DNA of 23,461 bases from Candidatus Dormiibacterota bacterium. GTDB taxonomy: Bacteria; Chloroflexota; Dormibacteria; UBA8260; Bog-877. The notes under the pieces are model-generated. The model worked only from the letters and a program-made list of their open reading frames with translations. It was not told the origin of the DNA and did no database searches. Numbering within the stretch: position 1 is the first letter of the stretch; every line of letters begins with the position of its first letter. The stretch is taken from contig PKXR01000191.1 of NCBI GenBank assembly GCA_003133485.1, positions 6,112 through 29,572 on the forward strand, read 5' to 3'. The position numbers and the translations under genes were made by a program. Positions 7,714 to 15,751 of the stretch are shown in pieces.

Positions 7714-8205
7714 ATGATGACTCCGCCCGGCCCCTCAGTTGACGATCGACATCCCGCTGAGGTCGTGACCGGTATGGTGAACCACGTCCTCGAGCGGGCC
7801 GCGACCTGGATTTGGTGGGACGGGGATCTGCGGGAGGTCCCCGTCGAAGGGGAGCCACCTAGGGAGTACACGCCGCATAAGGCAGTGAGGCGGGTCGTCG
7901 ACCACCTTGTGGATCATCTCGCCGAACTTGAGGCCCGGCTCGCCGAGCAGCCGACCGAGCCGGACGGGTGGCACGGCTCGCTGGTCACCACCCCCAGCGA
8001 TCTGGCGCCCTTCACACAAGTTGATCTGGACGAGGCCAGGAGCCGCTTGAGGCGCCTCGCGCTGATCTGGGAGCTTCGCCTGCGCTCGCTCAGCGAAGAG
8101 CAGCTCGACGCCTCCGAGGGCGACACTTGGACGCTACGCCAGTTGGCATTCCACGTCGCCGAGTCGGCCTTCTACGCCGACTCCGTGGGTGACCCGGTGC
8201 AGTAG
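7714..8205 (+). CDS. DinB-like domain protein
   Basis: The protein has about 163 residues from the ATG at 7714; an ATG at 7675 would add 13. It looks like a helical-bundle DinB/YfiT-type protein. The C-terminal segment DTWTLRQLAFHVAESAFYADSVGD matches the typical last helix (W-T-x-R-x-x-x-x-H-x-x-E), and an earlier histidine-rich helix VRRVVDHLVDHLAEL may supply other metal ligands. Members often bind a divalent metal and some are thiol-dependent transferases, but no substrate is evident. Neither start has a good ribosome site. It ends 186 bases before a convergent aldehyde dehydrogenase; that gap holds no clear feature. Confidence 0.65.
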   Translation: MMTPPGPSVDDRHPAEVVTGMVNHVLERAATWIWWDGDLREVPVEGEPPREYTPHKAVRRVVDHLVDHLAELEARLAEQPTEPDGWHGSLVTTPSDLAPFTQVDLDEARSRLRRLALIWELRLRSLSEEQLDASEGDTWTLRQLAFHVAESAFYADSVGDPVQ

Positions 8206-8391
8206 CGGCGGCCCCCGATAGGCTGCTCCTTCACCGGACCCTGTTCGGCGCTACGAGTAGCTCCCGGATCCGCGCGCCAGTTCCGAGGGAAGTAGTGATA
8301 GCCTCGCTGCAGAACTCTTGCACGTGACCGGTGACATGTTGAACGGTTCGCATTTGATCTCAGAGCGAGTATCCGCTGGCCGTTTGGCCGC

Positions 8392-9780
8392 CTAGGGCTG
8401 CCAGACCGTCTGGATATTCGTGAACTCGCGGATACCGAAGTGGTGGAGCTCTCTGCCGTAGCCGCTGCGCTTGACTCCGCCGAAGGGGACACGCGCGTCC
8501 GAGTGGGTCATCCCATTGACAAAAACGCCACCGGTGTCCAACTCGGCGGCTAGGCGCACGCCGCGCTCCACGTCCTTGGTCCAGAGGTTGCCACCCAGGC
8601 CATACCGGCTGTGGTTGGCCAAGCGGAGGCCATCCTCCTCGGTCGTGAACCTGGTGAAGGACGCGACGGGCCCGAAGGTTTCCTCGTCGAAGCCGGCCAT
8701 GCCCGGCTCAACTCCCACGACCACCGTGGGGGAGTAGAAGAAGCCAACCCCATCAGGGAGTTCGCCTCCCAGGACGAGCTGGGCACCCTGCGCCAGCGAT
8801 CTCCTGACCTGCTGGTGCAGCTTCTCGCGGAGGTCCTGGCGCGCCAAGGGCCCCATCCGCGTTTCGGGGTTGAGGGGATCGCCGACCGGGATCTCCGAGG
8901 CCAGGTTGACGAACCGCTCCTGGAATGCGTCCGCGACCGTCTCGGCGACCAAGAAGCGCTTGGCCGCGATGCAGGTCTGACCGGCGTTCTGGAAGCGGGA
9001 CCTCACGCCCACCTCGGCGGCCTGGTCCAGGTCGGCGTCCTCCAGTACCAGGAAGAAGTCGGAGCCGCCCAGCTCCAGCACCGCCTTCTTGATCTCCCGG
9101 CCGGCGATCTCCGCCACCCTGCTGCCGGCGAGGTCGCTGCCGGTCAGGGTGACCGCGCGGACCCTCGGATCGGCGATCACCCGTTCCATCGGCTCGACGC
9201 CGGTGACCAGGGCCCCCAGCGCCCCCTCGGGGAATCCCGCCTCGGCGATCAGCCGCTCGAGGGCCAGGGAAGTTCCGAAGCAGGTGGGCGCGTGCTTGAG
9301 CACCGCCGTGTTGCCGGCCATCAGCGCCGGCGCCGCGAAGCGCAGCACCTGCCACAGTGGGTAGTTCCAGGGCATGATCGCCAGGATCACTCCGAGTGGC
9401 CGAAATGCCACTAGGCTGCGCGGGGAGTCGGACGGAGAGGGCTCGTCGGCGAGGAAGCTCGCAGCCAGGTGCGCGAAGTATTCGCACGAGATGGCGCACT
9501 TGTCCACCTCGGCCTGAGCCTCGGTCAGCGGCTTGCCCATCTCCGAGGTGACCAGCTGAGCCAGCTCCTCCCGGTCCCGGCGCAGCAACTGGGCCAGCGC
9601 CAGCATCCTCTCCGAGCGCCAGGCGATCGGTTGGCGGCGGTTCACCTGAAAAGCGCTCTCAGCTCGAGCCAGCGCCGACTCTAGCTCAGCATCGGTCATC
9701 GCCGGGTACTCGGCGGTGACCTCTTCAGTGGCCGGGTTGACCGACCGGAACGTCGCAGACGCGCTCTCTATCACCGACAT
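8392..9780 (-). CDS. NAD(P)-dependent aldehyde dehydrogenase, succinate-semialdehyde dehydrogenase-like
   Basis: It oxidises an aldehyde to a carboxylic acid with NAD(P). The 462 residues carry all catalytic elements of the ALDH superfamily: MPWNYP at 136-141, cofactor lysine K162 (VLKHAP), catalytic glutamate E236 (VLELGGSD), catalytic cysteine C270 (NAGQTCIAAKRF), and EETFGPVASF near the C-terminus. The motifs and length resemble the GabD1/Sad group of succinate-semialdehyde dehydrogenases, so that is the best guess, not a certainty. GGAGG (minus strand, plus-strand 9790-9794) precedes the ATG by 9 bases. It lies 22 bases after the metallo-hydrolase gene and is the last gene of the minus-strand operon. 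Confidence 0.92.
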   Translation of the reverse strand: MSVIESASATFRSVNPATEEVTAEYPAMTDAELESALARAESAFQVNRRQPIAWRSERMLALAQLLRRDREELAQLVTSEMGKPLTEAQAEVDKCAISCEYFAHLAASFLADEPSPSDSPRSLVAFRPLGVILAIMPWNYPLWQVLRFAAPALMAGNTAVLKHAPTCFGTSLALERLIAEAGFPEGALGALVTGVEPMERVIADPRVRAVTLTGSDLAGSRVAEIAGREIKKAVLELGGSDFFLVLEDADLDQAAEVGVRSRFQNAGQTCIAAKRFLVAETVADAFQERFVNLASEIPVGDPLNPETRMGPLARQDLREKLHQQVRRSLAQGAQLVLGGELPDGVGFFYSPTVVVGVEPGMAGFDEETFGPVASFTRFTTEEDGLRLANHSRYGLGGNLWTKDVERGVRLAAELDTGGVFVNGMTHSDARVPFGGVKRSGYGRELHHFGIREFTNIQTVWQP

Positions 9781-9802
9781 CGCTGCGGACCTCCGCTACT
9801 AA

Positions 9803-10846
9803 TCAGGACTCGCTCCGGGCGAGAGTGAATTCGACCCCCAAGTCTGACAGCACCGAGAGCAGTTTGCCTTGTTCCACGAGCAGTTCCAGGTGGGCAACCG
9901 TCTCGTTGATCGCCAGCATTTGGTTGAAGGTGTCGAGGTCCGCGAATCGGCGCCTGCGCCTGGTCCAGGGCACCGCTTGGGCCACTGCCATCGCGGTACG
10001 AGCTCCGGACTCGACCGACTCCCGGCAGAGCTCCAGCCGGTCTTCGTGGTGCTGAAGGAGCTGATCGACTCGATCAGTGAGGTCCCGAAAGGTAGGCCCG
10101 TGGGCCGGAAGCACCAGCCGGGCCGGGAGTTCACGGACCAGCTCCAAGGAGCGCAGGAACTGAAGCAGGGGAAGGCCGCCGAGAGGTACCTCCACTCCGA
10201 TCGATGGCGTGATGTGGGGGAGGACGTGATCGCCAGAGAAGAGGATCTGGCTGGACTTGTCCCAGAGGCACAGATGGCCTCTCGTGTGCCCCGGAGTGGG
10301 CAGCACCTCCAGCTCCCGGTCCTGGAATCGGAGCTCACCTCCGTCGATGAAGAGGTCCGGGAGAGGGGAGAGCGGGGGCGACCCCGGGCTAAGGGCAGCC
10401 TCCTGGTCCAGTGCCTGCACCACCGAGTGCGCCCCGTGGCGCAGCAGCAGCTCCCTGGTCCGGCTTCGCGCAAGGCCGGGTTCGGTGGCCAGGATCTGGG
10501 CTGTCTCGCGGTCGCCGAGTCCCAGGGTGACGAACGCTCCGCCTTCCTCCCGGATCCGGCCGGCCGCACCCAGGTGGTCGCCATGGACGTGGGTGGCGAA
10601 GAGGTAGCGGATCGACTTCACCCCGCTGCCGAAACGCGTAAGGGACGAGATCAGGACCTGCCAGCTGAGGGGATGGACCCAGCCGCAATCGATCAGGAGG
10701 TCTCCCTCGTCGCCCCGCCAGAGATAGGCGTTGACTGCCTTGAGGCCGTCATGTGGCAGCGGCAGCGGGATGCGAAAGATGCTGTCGGCCACCTCCTCGG
10801 GTCCCCCTTCCGCCCAGGTGGCCGAGGGGCGGACTTCGGCGGTCAA
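9803..10846 (-). CDS. MBL-fold metallo-hydrolase
   Basis: This is a soluble metal-dependent hydrolase of the metallo-beta-lactamase fold, about 347 residues from the proposed TTG. The HxHxDH metal motif is seen as THVHGDHLG (about residues 85-93). Further ligand regions are PTPGHTRGH, SGDHVLP and LPAHG, in the order expected for glyoxalase-II-like or lactonase-like members. The C-terminal helical region is common in the thioesterase/LACTB2-like group. The TTG at 10846 overlaps the stop of the channel gene (TTGA). A GTG at 10792 with GGAAGGGGG upstream is a possible later start. The frame runs open to 10948, but that part lies inside the channel gene. The substrate is unknown; adjacency to an aldehyde dehydrogenase hints at ester or thioester chemistry only weakly. 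Confidence 0.85.
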   Translation of the reverse strand: MTAEVRPSATWAEGGPEEVADSIFRIPLPLPHDGLKAVNAYLWRGDEGDLLIDCGWVHPLSWQVLISSLTRFGSGVKSIRYLFATHVHGDHLGAAGRIREEGGAFVTLGLGDRETAQILATEPGLARSRTRELLLRHGAHSVVQALDQEAALSPGSPPLSPLPDLFIDGGELRFQDRELEVLPTPGHTRGHLCLWDKSSQILFSGDHVLPHITPSIGVEVPLGGLPLLQFLRSLELVRELPARLVLPAHGPTFRDLTDRVDQLLQHHEDRLELCRESVESGARTAMAVAQAVPWTRRRRRFADLDTFNQMLAINETVAHLELLVEQGKLLSVLSDLGVEFTLARSES

Positions 10847-11736
10847 GCCTTCGGCTCTGGGATCTCGAGTTTGGCCGAGCTGGCGACGATTGCCCGGTTG
10901 ACGGCCGCCAGGTCGAGCGTTCGGTGGGAACGGATCAAAAGCTGGCATGTGAGCAGCCCTTCACCTTCGGTGGTGAGTCGAATTGGCCGCAGGCTGATGA
11001 TCTCCCCGGGCCCCAGCTGCAGGGACTCGGATAGCTCCTGGTGCAGCCGGGACAGCTGCACCTCGGGGGGCAGCACTAGCTCCATATCCAACTGGATCGG
11101 CACGTGGCTCACAATCAGGACCGAAGCCAAAGCCGCGCTGTTGGGGACCCGCACCAAGCGGCCGCCCATGTCCATGGTGGTGTAGACGACCCCGACCTGC
11201 GTGATCACCCCGGAATAGTCATAGGCGCCGAAGATGGAGTAGCGCAGGACCACCCAGCTGCCCACCGTGTACGGCCGCGCGAGCACCAGCACGATCCCGG
11301 CGAATACGCTGGCTAGAGATGTCTGGGCCGCGACCCCCACAACCACCCCCAGGATTGCTCCCGCGGCAAGCAGCCCGCCGAGGTTGATATCGAGGGCGGA
11401 GAGAATGCCCAGGGCCAGGATCACATAGAGGCACCACGTGACGATCGGGCGCCAGCCCGAAAGCTCGGTGCCGCGCAGGTGGAAGAAGGCGCGCGACACA
11501 AAAGCGCGGATGGCGATCCCGCCGAACACCGCCGCCAGCAACAGGATCCCCAGCTTCACTTCTGCGTGATATCGCTTGGGGGCGAGCGACAGCAGCTCTG
11601 GCCGGACCACGACGAGGGCCACCAGTAAAACCAGGGCCACGGGGGCGGTGATCCATGAGGCGCGACGCTCCTGGCTAAGGGTTGGGCGAGGGGTGACCAC
11701 GCGCCCATGCTGCCAGAGCGGAAGGAAGCCACGCAT
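10843..11736 (-). CDS. MscS-family mechanosensitive ion channel
   Basis: This small-conductance-type channel protein has about 297 residues from the ATG at 11736. Three hydrophobic segments precede the pore-like helix LGGLLAAGAILGVVVGVAAQ, followed by SLASVFAGIVLVLARPYTVGSWV. That is the conserved MscS pore and beta-domain junction. VRVPNSAALASVLIVSH is the usual N-x-x-x-x-x-x-x-I-x-N-type region. The frame stays open to 12123, but that upstream part runs against the plus-strand gene at 11816 and has no membrane character, so I start at 11736; a GTG at 11700 is also possible. It is the first gene of the minus-strand operon. Such channels relieve osmotic pressure. Confidence 0.85.
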   Translation of the reverse strand: MRGFLPLWQHGRVVTPRPTLSQERRASWITAPVALVLLVALVVVRPELLSLAPKRYHAEVKLGILLLAAVFGGIAIRAFVSRAFFHLRGTELSGWRPIVTWCLYVILALGILSALDINLGGLLAAGAILGVVVGVAAQTSLASVFAGIVLVLARPYTVGSWVVLRYSIFGAYDYSGVITQVGVVYTTMDMGGRLVRVPNSAALASVLIVSHVPIQLDMELVLPPEVQLSRLHQELSESLQLGPGEIISLRPIRLTTEGEGLLTCQLLIRSHRTLDLAAVNRAIVASSAKLEIPEPKA

Positions 11737-11815
11737 CCCAGATGGCCGCGCCGGGCAAGCGGGAGTCGTCAAGACGCGGTTCAACCACCCGGCCGGTATA
11801 TTCGCCATCAAGGTC

Positions 11816-12220
11816 ATGGATGAATTGGTCTCGCTTGGGGAACCCCCCGAGGACTTCGACCGGCTCGCCGCCGCGCTGCGAGCCGATTCCGGCGACCTCT
11901 CCACGTTCCTGGAGGTGGTTGCCGACAAATTCGAGGCCGCCCTCCCCGGCCGGACCAAGGTTGAGCGCGATGGGGGTGGAATCCGGCGCCGGCCCCGCCA
12001 GGTGAAGCGGGTGAGCCTGGAGTTGGGCGACCTGCGCTTCGAACTGGCCCGATCAGGCGGGGCAGTGGCCGCCCAGTGCACCAGAGTGGTCCGCGGGATC
12101 GCCCTCAAGACCGAGATGCTCAACCTCGATGCCTGGCTGGTGGAGCTGGCGCGGGCCCTTGCGGCGCAGGCAGGCGCCAGCTCCCAAGACCGGATCGCCC
12201 TCGAACGGTTGCTGAGCTGA
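11816..12220 (+). CDS. unknown 134-residue protein, first gene of the YbjQ-like/deacetylase operon
   Basis: I do not recognise this family. From the ATG at 11816 the product is acidic at the start (MDELVSLGEPPEDFDRLAAALRAD) and largely helical. A basic patch (GGGIRRRPRQVKR) lies near the middle, followed by a beta-like segment VSLELGDLRFELAR and a helix NLDAWLVELARALAAQ. There is no signal peptide or membrane helix. Its stop shares one base with the next start (TGATG), so it is translationally coupled to the first YbjQ-like gene and may be its partner. The frame extends upstream to 11576, but that part is antisense to the channel gene. The gap 11737-11815 must hold divergent promoters; I cannot place them. 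Confidence 0.6.
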   Translation: MDELVSLGEPPEDFDRLAAALRADSGDLSTFLEVVADKFEAALPGRTKVERDGGGIRRRPRQVKRVSLELGDLRFELARSGGAVAAQCTRVVRGIALKTEMLNLDAWLVELARALAAQAGASSQDRIALERLLS

Positions 12221-13206
12221 TGCGCTTTCTGCGCCGCGGATCAGGCACCGATGAAAGCCCGGAGGAGACAGCGCTCCGCCTGGAACGAGCTGAGCACAGC
12301 CGGCAGCTGGTGGAGGGGGGCGGGATTCCCCTGGAAGCGGAGGAGCGGATCCGTAGGCAGCTGCAGGAGGGTGGGGTCTGGACCTCCGACCTCTCCGTCG
12401 ACGAGCTGGCGGCGCTCAACGGGATCGGTTACGAGCCGGTCGCCCAGGTGCTGGGCAGCTCGCTGTACCGTCTCGGCTGGATCAACACCGGCTGGAACCA
12501 GGGGCCCGGGATCGGCATCGGCATGCGGGGTGCCTACACCTGGGGAGCGATGCAGCCGGAGGAGAATCAGGCTCTGACCCGCGCCTTGCTGGAAGCCCGC
12601 GCGCGGGCGATCCACCGGCTGGTGCTGGAAGCCCAAGGGCTGAGGGCAGACGGGGTCGTCGGGGTCCGACTCAAGGTCAGCCACTGGGAATGGGCCCAGG
12701 GGATGTCCGAGTTCACCGTTCTAGGTACGGCGGTCCGCCGGACCGGGGCCCCCCCTCAGGCCGAGCCCTTCACCTCGACGCTCTCAGGGCAGGATCTCGC
12801 CAAGCTGCTCTCGACCGGCTACTTCCCCTTGCGGCTGGTGATGGGCGCCAGCGCCCAGCAGGCGATCGCCGTCTTCGGCAGGGGCTTCGGAGGCTACGCC
12901 GCGTGGACCAACAGCGAGGTGGGTGCCTTCAGCCAGGCCATGCACCAGGCCCAGACCGCGGCTCGCCACCGGATCGGCCTGGAGGCGAAGGAGGCGGGAG
13001 CCACCGGGGTGGTAGGGGTGGATTTCACCTCCAAAGTAATCGAATACGCAACCGGATCAGAGGCCGTTCTGGGACGGATCGTGGAGTGGGTCATCCTGGG
13101 CACCGCGGTCGTCCCGCGCCCCGGCGCCATCCCCGCTTCACCTCCCACCCTAGTGGTGCCACTCAGACCCAGGAGGACCGCCGATGTCGGATCAAATCTC
13201 CCCTAA
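12220..13206 (+). CDS. double YbjQ/UPF0145-like domain protein A
   Basis: This 328-residue protein has two tandem copies of a YbjQ/UPF0145-type ('heavy-metal-binding') domain. Copy 1 (about 53-173) runs from VWTSDLSVDELAAL through VLGSSLYRLG and ADGVVGVRL to FTVLGTAVRR. Copy 2 (about 183-298) runs from PFTSTLSGQDLAKL through VMGASAQQ and ATGVVGVDF to WVILGTAVVP. The first 50 residues are charged and helical. YbjQ proteins form small ring-like oligomers of unknown function; the metal-binding name is not supported by a cysteine or histidine cluster here. The ATG overlaps the preceding stop, and its end overlaps the paralogous next gene by 23 bases. Confidence 0.8.
   Translation: MRFLRRGSGTDESPEETALRLERAEHSRQLVEGGGIPLEAEERIRRQLQEGGVWTSDLSVDELAALNGIGYEPVAQVLGSSLYRLGWINTGWNQGPGIGIGMRGAYTWGAMQPEENQALTRALLEARARAIHRLVLEAQGLRADGVVGVRLKVSHWEWAQGMSEFTVLGTAVRRTGAPPQAEPFTSTLSGQDLAKLLSTGYFPLRLVMGASAQQAIAVFGRGFGGYAAWTNSEVGAFSQAMHQAQTAARHRIGLEAKEAGATGVVGVDFTSKVIEYATGSEAVLGRIVEWVILGTAVVPRPGAIPASPPTLVVPLRPRRTADVGSNLP
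13171..13176 (+). promoter_or_regulatory. ribosome binding site for YbjQ-like gene B
   Basis: A perfect AGGAGG lies 7 bases before the ATG at 13184, inside the end of gene A. It fixes the start of gene B despite the 23-base overlap. Confidence 0.7.
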
Positions 13207-14002
13207 GCCGGATATCCCGGAGGACGCCGTCCGCCGATTACGCGAGATGCGTGGCGGCGACGGCAAGAAGGGACTGTTCACCAGCGACCTGTCGATCTCG
13301 GAGTTCCTCTTGGTCAAGGAGGCGGGCTTCGACCCGGTGGGATTGGTCATCGGCAGCTCGATCTACCACATCGGGCTGCAGATTGCCAACTACCGCCAGA
13401 ACCAGGAGCTTCAGGTCCTGAGCCAGGCCATGTACCAGGCGCGGGAGCTGGCCATGAGCCGGATGGAGGAGGAGGCGGACGCCCTGGGAGCGGATGGGAT
13501 CGTCGGGGTTCGACTCGACATAAACCGATACGAGTGGGGTCAGGGACTGGCCGAGTTCATGGCGGTGGGAACTGCGGTGCGCAGCCAGAAGGGGAGCATG
13601 CGGACCAACAAGAACAAGCCCTTCACCTCGGACCTCTCCGGCCAGGATTTCTGGACTCTGCTGCAGGCCGGCTACGCGCCCCTGGCGCTGGTGATGGGCT
13701 CTTGCGTGTATCACGTGGCCCACCAGGGACTGGGACAGTGGATGCGCAGTGTGGGCCAGAATCAGGAGATGCCCAACTTCACCCAGGCCCTGTATGACGC
13801 CCGCGAGCTGGCCATGGAGCGGATGCAGACCGAGGCCGAGGAGGTCGCGGCTGAGGGGATCGTGGGTGCTCAGATCAGGGAGAGCAACCACGGTTGGGGG
13901 ACCCATGTGATCGAGTTCTTCGCGGTGGGCACCGCGGTCAGGCCAACCAAGGAAGACCACCGCATCGCACCTCCCCAACTGGTGCTCTCGCTGGACCAAT
14001 AG
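13184..14002 (+). CDS. double YbjQ/UPF0145-like domain protein B
   Basis: This 272-residue paralogue of the preceding protein has two YbjQ-like domains. Copy 1 (about 30-133) includes GLFTSDLSISEFLLVKEAGF, VIGSSIYHIG, GADGIVGVRLD and FMAVGTAVRS. Copy 2 (about 145-253) includes PFTSDLSGQDFWTLLQAGY, VMGSCVYHVA, AEGIVGAQI and FFAVGTAVRP. First copies of A and B resemble each other most (ADGxVGVRL, EWxQGxxEF), as do second copies (PFTSxLSGQD). So the domain duplicated within a gene before the gene itself duplicated. Function is unknown. The stop abuts the deacetylase-family gene directly, which indicates co-expression. Confidence 0.82.
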   Translation: MSDQISPKPDIPEDAVRRLREMRGGDGKKGLFTSDLSISEFLLVKEAGFDPVGLVIGSSIYHIGLQIANYRQNQELQVLSQAMYQARELAMSRMEEEADALGADGIVGVRLDINRYEWGQGLAEFMAVGTAVRSQKGSMRTNKNKPFTSDLSGQDFWTLLQAGYAPLALVMGSCVYHVAHQGLGQWMRSVGQNQEMPNFTQALYDARELAMERMQTEAEEVAAEGIVGAQIRESNHGWGTHVIEFFAVGTAVRPTKEDHRIAPPQLVLSLDQ

Positions 14003-14992
14003 GTGGCGGCGGCCCCGGAACAAGGAGAAGCCACGCCTCTGGTCTTCTTCTACGACGATCTCTTCCTGCAGCACCAGAGTTCGGGGCATCTCGAGTCCCC
14101 CGAGCGGCTGCGCGCCATCACCGCCCGGCTCCAGGCCGAGCCGCGACTCGGGGAATGTCGGTGGGAGACAGCATCGCCGGCCACCGAGGACGACATCCTA
14201 CTGGTCCACTCGCGCCGACATCTGCAGCGGATCCAGCGCTTCTCGGCCAAGGGCGGCGGCTGGATCGATTCCGACACCTACTGCGGGCGGGACTCCTACC
14301 AGGTCGCCCTCGGGGCCGTCGGAGCGGCGCTCAGAGCCGTTGAAGTCGCGACGACCAGCCCGAAGGCCACTGCCTTTGCCTTGGTCCGGCCGCCCGGCCA
14401 TCACGCCACCCCCGAGCAGGCGATGGGCTTCTGTCTCTTCAACAACGCCGCCATCGCCGTTCGCCATGCGCAGCGCCGCCTCGGCTTGGAACGGATCGCG
14501 GTGGTCGACCTCGATGTCCACCACGGCAACGGCACCCAGGACACCTTTTATGAGGACGGCGATGTCCTGTACTGCTCACTGCACCAGCTGCCGCTCTACC
14601 CGGGTACTGGGGAGGCCGCCGAGCGAGGGGCCGGGCCGGGTGTCGGTGCCAATCTCAACCTTCCCCTGCCGCCAGGAACTGGGTCTGAGGCATGGGTCGA
14701 CGCGCTCAGAAATGAGATGGCACCGGCGCTGCGGCGGCATCGTCCCGAGCTGATCCTGGTGAGCGCCGGGTACGACGCTCTGGCGGCCGATCCGCTGGCC
14801 CAGTTGATGATTGACCCGGAGGCGTATGGCGCCGCCGCCCACTTGCTGCGGGAGCTCGCGGTCGAGTTGGGAGCGGCTCCCACCGTTTGGTTGCTCGAGG
14901 GCGGCTACGACCTCCAGCAGATGCCCGAGGCGGTCTGTCAGTCCGCCCTGGCCCTTCTGGGAGCGGCCGACGCCCAAGCCTGGTTTACCTGA
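14003..14992 (+). CDS. histone deacetylase family protein (AcuC/HDAC-like amidohydrolase)
   Basis: This zinc-dependent deacetylase-fold enzyme has 329 residues. The family motifs are complete: RPPGHHA with catalytic histidines 133-134, GFCLFNNAAIAV, VVDLDVHHGNGTQ (D169, D171, H173), SLHQLPLYPGTG, LVSAGYDA (D258, third metal ligand) and LLEGGYD with catalytic Y302. Bacterial members deacetylate acetylated lysines, polyamines or other small amides; which applies here is not visible. The GTG start follows the stop of YbjQ-like gene B without any spacer, so it is part of that operon. The DUF3224 gene follows after 23 bases. Confidence 0.92.
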   Translation: MAAAPEQGEATPLVFFYDDLFLQHQSSGHLESPERLRAITARLQAEPRLGECRWETASPATEDDILLVHSRRHLQRIQRFSAKGGGWIDSDTYCGRDSYQVALGAVGAALRAVEVATTSPKATAFALVRPPGHHATPEQAMGFCLFNNAAIAVRHAQRRLGLERIAVVDLDVHHGNGTQDTFYEDGDVLYCSLHQLPLYPGTGEAAERGAGPGVGANLNLPLPPGTGSEAWVDALRNEMAPALRRHRPELILVSAGYDALAADPLAQLMIDPEAYGAAAHLLRELAVELGAAPTVWLLEGGYDLQQMPEAVCQSALALLGAADAQAWFT

Positions 14993-15015
14993 GATCCGGA
15001 CTTATCATTTCAGCC

Positions 15016-15411
15016 GTGCCGCAAGCTGTATCTCCCTTTCAGCTGGAAAAGTTTGAGCCCCAGTCACCCTACGCAGAGGACTACGGCGTGGTCTACGGGC
15101 GGGTCCTGATCAGCAAGACCTTCACGGGTGATTTGGAGGCCCAGAGCCAGGTGGAGATGCTGGCTGTCAGAGCTGATCCGATCGGTGCCGGCTACGTAGC
15201 CTTGGAGCGGATCGAGGGAACGCTGCGGGGGCGGCAGGGAACCTTCGCGCTTCTCCACCTCGGCACCATGGTCGGAGAGACCACCTGGGGCAAGTGGCCA
15301 ATCGCGCCCGGTTCCGGCACCGGGGAGTTAGAGCGCATCTCCGGCGAGGCCAGGATCGAGATCGACGAGGCGGGAGCCCATACGCTGTTCTTGGACTATG
15401 AACTAAGCTGA
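15016..15411 (+). CDS. DUF3224 domain protein
   Basis: This 131-residue all-beta protein shows the DUF3224 pattern: GRVLISKTFTGDLEAQSQVEML, YVALERIEGTLRGRQGTFALLH, PGSGTGELERISGEARIEI and HTLFLDYEL. The G-x-L-x-G-R-x-G-x-F and S-G-T-G-E-L signatures are clear. These proteins form small barrel-like folds of unknown role. The GTG at 15016 is chosen because the frame upstream lies inside the deacetylase gene; its ribosome site is weak. It is the last complete gene of the operon that begins at 11816. Confidence 0.8.
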   Translation: MPQAVSPFQLEKFEPQSPYAEDYGVVYGRVLISKTFTGDLEAQSQVEMLAVRADPIGAGYVALERIEGTLRGRQGTFALLHLGTMVGETTWGKWPIAPGSGTGELERISGEARIEIDEAGAHTLFLDYELS

Positions 15412-15455
15412 CCCGTCGTGTGGGCGCCTAGCCCGAGCGGGCCGAGAATTGATTC

Positions 15456-15680
15456 GTGATAGCTGAGCGGCTAAACGCCCAGCTGCTGGCCGGGGTGCCC
15501 GAGAGTGAGCCTCGACCGTTTTCATTCGAATCCTGGAGCGTCCTCCGCATCGCTGGAGAGAAAGTCGTTGAGCAGTGGGGAATCGACGACTCGCGGCTCG
15601 CACGAATTGTGCAGCGCCTCCAACTCCTCCGTGGGCTGGTAGCGTTCCTGCCCCACAGCGCCGACGCTCCGAAGGAATAG
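15456..15680 (+). pseudogene. C-terminal remnant of a SnoaL-like protein
   Basis: The open frame encodes 74 residues from a GTG at 15456. Its middle, FSFESWSVLRIAGEKVVEQWGIDDSRL, matches the last two strands of SnoaL/ester-cyclase proteins (R-I-x-x-x-K-V-V-E-x-W). The N-terminal two thirds of the fold are absent, and only 44 bases separate it from the preceding stop. It is therefore most likely a 5'-truncated remnant, though a short expressed protein is possible. It resembles the tail of the intact SnoaL-like protein at 7148. Confidence 0.5.
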
Positions 15681-15751
15681 CCCGCGGGCTAGTCCGTGTC
15701 AGTGTCGACCTCGCACGATCAAGTGTCGGGCATGAGCGCGACTTAGCCGGT

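Noticed and set aside
8340..8391. A short GGCC-rich palindrome after the aldehyde dehydrogenase gene, considered as a terminator.
   Set aside because: Only a 4-pair stem is possible and no T-run follows.
9869..11185. A 438-residue plus-strand open frame opposite the metallo-hydrolase and channel genes.
   Set aside because: It is antisense to two genes with clear motifs, and its composition is that of a high-GC shadow.
11737..12124. Longer N-terminus for the MscS-type channel, up to 12123 on the minus strand.
   Set aside because: The extra 129 residues are serine- and arginine-rich, not membrane-like, and lie opposite the coupled 134-residue gene.
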